This document shows, in pieces, positions 37,378 through 41,855 of a stretch of DNA of 41,855 nucleotides (the stretch's first letter is position 1; each line of letters starts with the position of its first letter). A program made the translations under genes and the position numbers. The DNA is from Pirellulaceae bacterium (GTDB taxonomy: Bacteria; Planctomycetota; Planctomycetia; Pirellulales; Pirellulaceae), in NCBI GenBank assembly GCA_028281725.1, contig JANQJJ010000027.1, forward strand, positions 1-41,855. Reading direction: 5' to 3'. Below the pieces are notes generated by a model. The model was not told the DNA's origin and did not search any database. It was given only the letters and a program-made list of their open reading frames with translations.

Positions 37378-38175
37378 CTACTGCTTCTGCTGGCTGCGTC
37401 GCTGGATGATACCTTCGAGCTTCTTGCGTTCCGCCTCCAACACGTCCGCTGGTATCTCAGCGGGCGTTACGGGAGTGCGATCGAGTTCGTCATCTTGAGT
37501 TAGCTTGCGCAAGCGAATGTTGCGATACCAGACAGGATCGCCGTGATCCTGCAAACTCAACTTCGCCCCGCGGGCTGCCAAATCTCCTCCACGCGCCTTG
37601 AGCAGCTCGACATTAAACCGGTACTTTTCGTCGGCATAATCAAAATCGACGACTTTCTCACCGTTGAGCCAATGTTGCACGACCGTACCTTGGCAGACGA
37701 TGCGTCCCTGGTTCCACTGACCAACCGGTTTGGTGGCATCGTGCGAAGGCGCCATGCAAAAGTAGACCGACGCGGCGCTGGTTCTCGGATTCTTTCCATC
37801 TTTGTGCACCGCGTTATCAAGAATCTGGTACTCGTACTGTCCCGGACGATAGTACACGCCACTGTTACTCCCCTTGGCTACCTTCCATTCGAATTGCAGT
37901 TCGAAGTCATCCGGGATTTTCCGGGCCTCGTAAACCAAACTCCCACCCTTGCCCCTGCGGGCAATCACGCCCTCTTCGATGCTCCAATTCCCCGAGTGCT
38001 TCCACCCGTCCAGGCTGCTGCCATCAAACAACACATCAAACGAGTTTTCTGACTTCACCGCTCCCTCGTCGGCAACTCCGGTGGCCGCATGCAGGCCAAG
38101 AACAGTCAGCAAACCGGTTAAGACAAATCGTGGGATGATCATATTTTTCATAGTCGTACCTACCCAAAAAACCAT
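37378..38175 (-). CDS. DUF1080 (3-keto-disaccharide hydrolase-type) secreted protein
   Basis: Signal peptide; FDVLFDGSSLDGWKHSGNWSIEEGVIARRGKGGSLVYEARKIPDDFELQFEWKVAKGSNSGVYYRPGQYEYQILDN; likely start MKNMIIPRF at 38151. Confidence 0.92.
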   Translation of the reverse strand: MVFWVGTTMKNMIIPRFVLTGLLTVLGLHAATGVADEGAVKSENSFDVLFDGSSLDGWKHSGNWSIEEGVIARRGKGGSLVYEARKIPDDFELQFEWKVAKGSNSGVYYRPGQYEYQILDNAVHKDGKNPRTSAASVYFCMAPSHDATKPVGQWNQGRIVCQGTVVQHWLNGEKVVDFDYADEKYRFNVELLKARGGDLAARGAKLSLQDHGDPVWYRNIRLRKLTQDDELDRTPVTPAEIPADVLEAERKKLEGIIQRRSQQKQ

Positions 38176-38449
38176 AGCGTGAAAGGAACGGTCGTCCCAT
38201 CCGCCGAATCAGGATCGTTGACCGCCCAGAGCGCTTCTCATGCCGCGAGCGGATCGATCAACGATTGACACCTAAACAACAAGCCGGTCGCCAGTATAGC
38301 GACCCGCTGTGTCCCGTGCAGATCATTCGAAGTGAGGCTTGCTAGGCTTTTGCGTGGTCGATATCCTAATCGATGCTTCGACAGGAACGGTCACCAAAGG
38401 CTCTCGTCCAATTGCCCGGCATGCGTTTGATCCTGGTTTTTCTTGATTC

Positions 38450-38534
38450 GGCTGAGTGGTGGAATGGCAGACACACAGGATTTAAAATCCTGTGAGGGGT
38501 TTCCCTCGTGCGGGTTCGAGTCCCGCCTCAGCTA
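38450..38534 (+). tRNA. tRNA-Leu(UAA), CCA not encoded
   Basis: Acceptor GGCTGAG/CTCAGCT, TGGTGGAATGGCAGACAC D-arm, anticodon stem-loop CAGGA-TTTAAAA-TCCTG (anticodon TAA), long variable arm GAGGGGTTTCCCTC, T-arm GCGGG-TTCGAGT-CCCGC. Confidence 0.96.
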
Positions 38535-38741
38535 CTTCTTTGCATCCCCTCTCCGCTATTCCCAAGCGGCCGTTCACCACCTGGCGCCACCTTTCTCCCT
38601 GCAAGCCGCTCGCGGAGAATATCCATTCCCACGTCGAGATCTACCTGAAGCGGTGCCGGGGCGGTGAACCTTATGGGCAGCCGGGGCGTCCAGACAGGAC
38701 ACGCAGCGTGCTATGTGAAAGAAAAACTGGGTAGGCGAGTT

Positions 38742-39932
38742 ATGTCAAATTGGAATGTGTCTCCGCTCCGTGACCCTCTGGACGCCTACTTCTCGATTGC
38801 CGGCGAAGCCCTGCTGTACTCTGACCGGTCCATTTGGGAAACTTATGTCAAGCGAATTGGCAGCGAGAACTTAAGAGGCGTCTGGGACGGAGAGCAGTTT
38901 GTCGGCGGCTTGGCATTCTATCGCATGGGCCAATGGTTTGGTGGTCAGGCCATTCCGACTGCTGGCATCTCCGGCGTTGCAATCGACCCCGCGGCGCGGG
39001 GCAGTGGAGCTTGCCGGGCCCTGCTGACCAGCCTGCTTCGCGAACTGCATGCCGAGGGAATCCCCCTTGCCTCACTCTACGCATCGACTCAGCGTCTATA
39101 CCGCGGTGTTGGCTTCGAGCAGAGCGGCCATCGTTTTCAATATTCGATTCCGATGAGTTCCCTTCACGGCTCGCATAACAAGGTCAGTCGCGATCTTTCG
39201 GTCACGCGTCTGGTGGACCCACCGCTGGATGTACTCGACCGAATCGCGACCGTTCGCGCTCGATCGAGCAATGGACTCTTGCAGCGAACCGCAGGGCTGT
39301 GGGAGCGAGTGACGCAGCCTATTGGAGCCACGACCACCACCTACTTGATTGGAGAACCGACTCACCCCGAAGGATTTGCGACGCTGCAACACGGAGCGCG
39401 TTCGGCAGGCTTACCGCAGCCTCTGGTAGCGATCGACTGGGTCGCCAATACCGCTGCCGCAATGCAGCGTCTGATCGCTCTGGTAACGGACCACCGTAGC
39501 CTGTGCGACCAGTTTCGTTGGTACGGCGGCCCCAATGATCCTTTGCACCTGCTAGCGAGTGAACAGTACGTTGCGGTAACCGATCACATCCGGTCGTTAA
39601 ACCGAATCATCCGCTTTCAGGATGCCTTTGAGCTACGAGGCTATCCGAGCGGCCTGAGCGGAGAGTTGCATTTCTCCGTTCGTGACGAATTGCTGCCGGA
39701 AAACCATGGAAACTGGACTTTGAAGCTCAACGGCGGTAAAGCGCAAGTCGAGCGGGGTGGCGAGGGTCACATCCAGCTGGCCATCCGTGCGGCGGCTCCG
39801 TTGTTCACCGGCCTCGTGAACTGTTCGCAACTCATCGCCGCGGACATGATTGCCTGCACCCATCCGGCACAAGTCCAACTAGCCGACCTCGTCTTTGCCG
39901 GTCCCGCTCCCTGGATGCCAGAGATTTTCTAA
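38742..39932 (+). CDS. Eis-like GNAT N-acetyltransferase with SCP2-like C-terminal domain
   Basis: FVGGLAFYRMGQWFGGQAIPTAGISGVAIDPAARGSGACRALLTSLLRELHAEGIPLASLYASTQRLYRGVGFEQSG; C-terminal FSVRDELLPENHGNWTLKLNGGKAQVERGGEGHIQLAIRAAAPLFTG. ORF extends to 38664; the internal ATG 38742 is preferred. Confidence 0.85.
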   Translation: MSNWNVSPLRDPLDAYFSIAGEALLYSDRSIWETYVKRIGSENLRGVWDGEQFVGGLAFYRMGQWFGGQAIPTAGISGVAIDPAARGSGACRALLTSLLRELHAEGIPLASLYASTQRLYRGVGFEQSGHRFQYSIPMSSLHGSHNKVSRDLSVTRLVDPPLDVLDRIATVRARSSNGLLQRTAGLWERVTQPIGATTTTYLIGEPTHPEGFATLQHGARSAGLPQPLVAIDWVANTAAAMQRLIALVTDHRSLCDQFRWYGGPNDPLHLLASEQYVAVTDHIRSLNRIIRFQDAFELRGYPSGLSGELHFSVRDELLPENHGNWTLKLNGGKAQVERGGEGHIQLAIRAAAPLFTGLVNCSQLIAADMIACTHPAQVQLADLVFAGPAPWMPEIF

Positions 39933-39988
39933 CGCCCACGAGCGTTCCAAGCCCGTTGGACACATTCTCAAGCGTCCCCGCAACACAA

Positions 39989-40009
39989 GCCAGCGACGAA
40001 TTCGCTGGC
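39989..40009. other. Hairpin after the acetyltransferase gene
   Basis: GCCAGCG-acgaatt-CGCTGGC, 7-bp perfect stem; no U-run. Confidence 0.45.
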
Positions 40010-40069
40010 CCGAGTAGGGTGATCCTGTGTAGACTTTGCCGGTGCCGGAGGCACCGCGCCACTCCTCGG

Positions 40070-40549
40070 TTACTTCGACGTCAAGGCAAAGTCGATTTGG
40101 TTTTCCGGCTCGGCGGCGACCGTCTCCTTTAAGATCGTCTGACTATTGTACTTTTCCGGAATGGCCCCCGCTCCGGCCGCGGCTCCGGCCTGATAGTCAT
40201 CCGGACTTCCACCTGCGGCTTCTTGCTCGTAGGCGGCGTTGTCAGAACTCTCGTAGGTGTCATCTGTCCCGCCACCTTCGACCACAATATTTTTCGTGAT
40301 CGAAACTCGGTAGCTGCCGGCCGGCACACCCGCCCCCCTGAGGCACCGGAGAGCGTACGAGCCATCGGCACCCGTGGTAGCCGTTCCAGTAAAGCCGCCC
40401 GGTCCCTCAGGCGAAAAAATCACCAACAGACCTTCCATCGGCTTGTTATCGAGTGTGACCACGCCGGTGACACCATAAAGTTTCAGACCGTCCCCGCAAC
40501 CAGCCAAACTCAGTAGCAGCGCCCCTAGCAACCAACCTTCGGTTTTCAT
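40070..40549 (-). CDS. Carboxypeptidase-regulatory/transthyretin-like lipoprotein
   Basis: MKTEGWLLGALLLSLAGCGDG lipobox; GVTGVVTLDNKPMEGLLVIFSPEGPGGFTGTATTGADGSYALRCLRGAGVPAGSYRVSI. Confidence 0.85.
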   Translation of the reverse strand: MKTEGWLLGALLLSLAGCGDGLKLYGVTGVVTLDNKPMEGLLVIFSPEGPGGFTGTATTGADGSYALRCLRGAGVPAGSYRVSITKNIVVEGGGTDDTYESSDNAAYEQEAAGGSPDDYQAGAAAGAGAIPEKYNSQTILKETVAAEPENQIDFALTSK

Positions 40550-40580
40550 TTAGCGAATCCTCTTTTGGTGCATGCAGGAA

Positions 40581-40608
40581 CAGCTGGGCAAAAAAGGGAG
40601 CCCAGCTG
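40581..40608 (-). other. Intercistronic hairpin between the DUF1559 and lipoprotein genes
   Basis: CAGCTGGGC-N10-GCCCAGCTG, 9-bp perfect stem. Confidence 0.65.
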
Positions 40609-40641
40609 CCCCACGCAACTTGTCTTTGCGCAAGAAACTTT

Positions 40642-41778
40642 TTACTCAGGTAGCATCGCAGCCTCTCGACCTTGCCTACTTCCAAGAGCCCCCCAAACAC
40701 CGTAGTCCGAAGGACGACTTCCCGGGTTAGCGCGGCTATTGGCTGCTTGATTGCCAGTATCTATGTTTTCTGAAACAAAATGCACGGATGCATCGGTCAT
40801 CGCGACCTGAACGCCACCTGTGTGCCAGCTCGATGGCGGGCTCATATCTTCGTTACCGTCGACACCACCCCAGTGACAGGATGGACCATTGGGTCTGACA
40901 ATCGTTGCAAAGCCTACGAAGTACGGACGCCCGTCCCAAGCGCGGCCTCCCGTTGGGCGAAAGGCTCTTCGGACATCGCCGGTCAGCCGGTTGTCGGCTC
41001 CGACTCGGGCCAGGCACGCGGCTGGGTTCCACTGCCGCACATTGAGCGCTACGCCACCAAGAATGTCTCGTTCGGAGCCACCGGCTACTCGTTCACTCAT
41101 CGCGATCGTATTGGCGGTTCCGTCCGTGACCGCCGACATCTGTATCCAGCGATTAATCTGGAAAACGCCCCGGTTGTCTCGGTTTTGAGACGGGCGGAAG
41201 TGGTTCTGATGATAGTCGTCGCCGACGCAGACTTTGTAGTTGATTAGCGACGGACTTTCATTGCGATTTGTCGGAGGCGGATCGGAAGGACAAATCAACG
41301 TCGGAATGTCAACCTGCCAGTTCACCGCCGCCCATGCTCGTTCCTCATCGTCGGCAAAGTGCCCGGGAAGGTTGTCCCATGGGTCGGGCAAGCCAACACC
41401 ATGGGGCCTGGATCGAGCCGAGATTGCATTGCTGAGAGGCCCCTGCTCGATATACGGCAGGATCGATAACACATACGAATAACGGCGCCAGCGATTACGG
41501 CCCAGGCCAGGATTATTGGTGTACCCCATCGGCGGCAATACCTTGGCCGCCGATTCGTAGTTGTGAAGCGCCAGCGCCAGCTGCCTCATATTGTTCGAAC
41601 AAGACATCCGCCGCGAGGCCTCTCGAGCTGCCTGAACGGCCGGCAACAACAGACCAACCAATATGCCGATGATAGCAATGACCACCAACAGCTCCACCAA
41701 TGTGAAGCCTTTACGCGAAGACTTTGACACAACTCTTCCCCCCCAACAAACTTGGTAATAATAAGACACATAAAGCAT
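40642..41778 (-). CDS. DUF1559 family protein with prepilin-type N-terminus
   Basis: RKGFTLVELLVVIAIIGILVGLLLPAVQAAREASRRMSCSNNMRQLALALHNYESAAKVLPP; HTGGVQVAMTDASVHFVSENID at the C-terminus. Confidence 0.95.
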   Translation of the reverse strand: MLYVSYYYQVCWGGRVVSKSSRKGFTLVELLVVIAIIGILVGLLLPAVQAAREASRRMSCSNNMRQLALALHNYESAAKVLPPMGYTNNPGLGRNRWRRYSYVLSILPYIEQGPLSNAISARSRPHGVGLPDPWDNLPGHFADDEERAWAAVNWQVDIPTLICPSDPPPTNRNESPSLINYKVCVGDDYHQNHFRPSQNRDNRGVFQINRWIQMSAVTDGTANTIAMSERVAGGSERDILGGVALNVRQWNPAACLARVGADNRLTGDVRRAFRPTGGRAWDGRPYFVGFATIVRPNGPSCHWGGVDGNEDMSPPSSWHTGGVQVAMTDASVHFVSENIDTGNQAANSRANPGSRPSDYGVWGALGSRQGREAAMLPE

Positions 41779-41855
41779 TGACTAGGTAGAGATATCACAC
41801 ACTAGGGCACCCATCAAGGCTCCCCAACTTACCACAGGCGGGGTAAAAATACACA

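Noticed and set aside
38443-38667. 74-aa plus ORF
   Set aside because: Overlaps tRNA-Leu; the coding appearance is produced by the tRNA sequence.
1-41855. CRISPR array, prophage, transposon or classical defence island
   Set aside because: No regularly spaced repeats, cas, integrase, transposase, capsid or toxin-antitoxin-like genes were recognised.

Overview
The window looks like a Planctomycetes (Pirellulaceae-like) chromosome segment, judged by gene content only. Left to right it contains: (1) an ECF sigma factor translationally coupled to a membrane anti-sigma/PQQ-propeller protein that runs off the left edge and keeps what looks like the glycine-rich-loop fossil of a deleted Ser/Thr kinase domain; (2) a minus-strand YqiJ-like / flotillin (YqiK-like) / giant AAA+ ATPase operon; (3) a type II secretion / type IV pilus-like locus (secretin and TPR lipoprotein on minus; three pseudopilins, PilM/N-, PilO-, GspE-, GspF- and PilP/GspC-like genes on plus); (4) a sulfatase, a DUF11-repeat protein, a SufT/PaaD-like protein, a secretin-like protein, a HEAT-like protein and a DEAD-box helicase; (5) a class II (B12-dependent) ribonucleotide reductase preceded by a long leader with a small ORF that becomes continuous only if an A6 tract is shifted by one base; (6) DUF1080, tRNA-Leu(UAA), an Eis-like acetyltransferase, a regulatory-like lipoprotein and a DUF1559 protein. 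No CRISPR, rRNA, prophage or transposase was seen. The most interesting leads are the kinase-fossil anti-sigma protein, the flotillin/ATPase operon, the frameshifted small ORF upstream of nrdJ, a polylinker-like 19-mer in the secretin/pseudopilin divergent intergenic region, a dispersed intergenic repeat, and a terminator-bounded orphan intergenic region that may encode an ncRNA. All calls come from reading the sequence; no searches were run.
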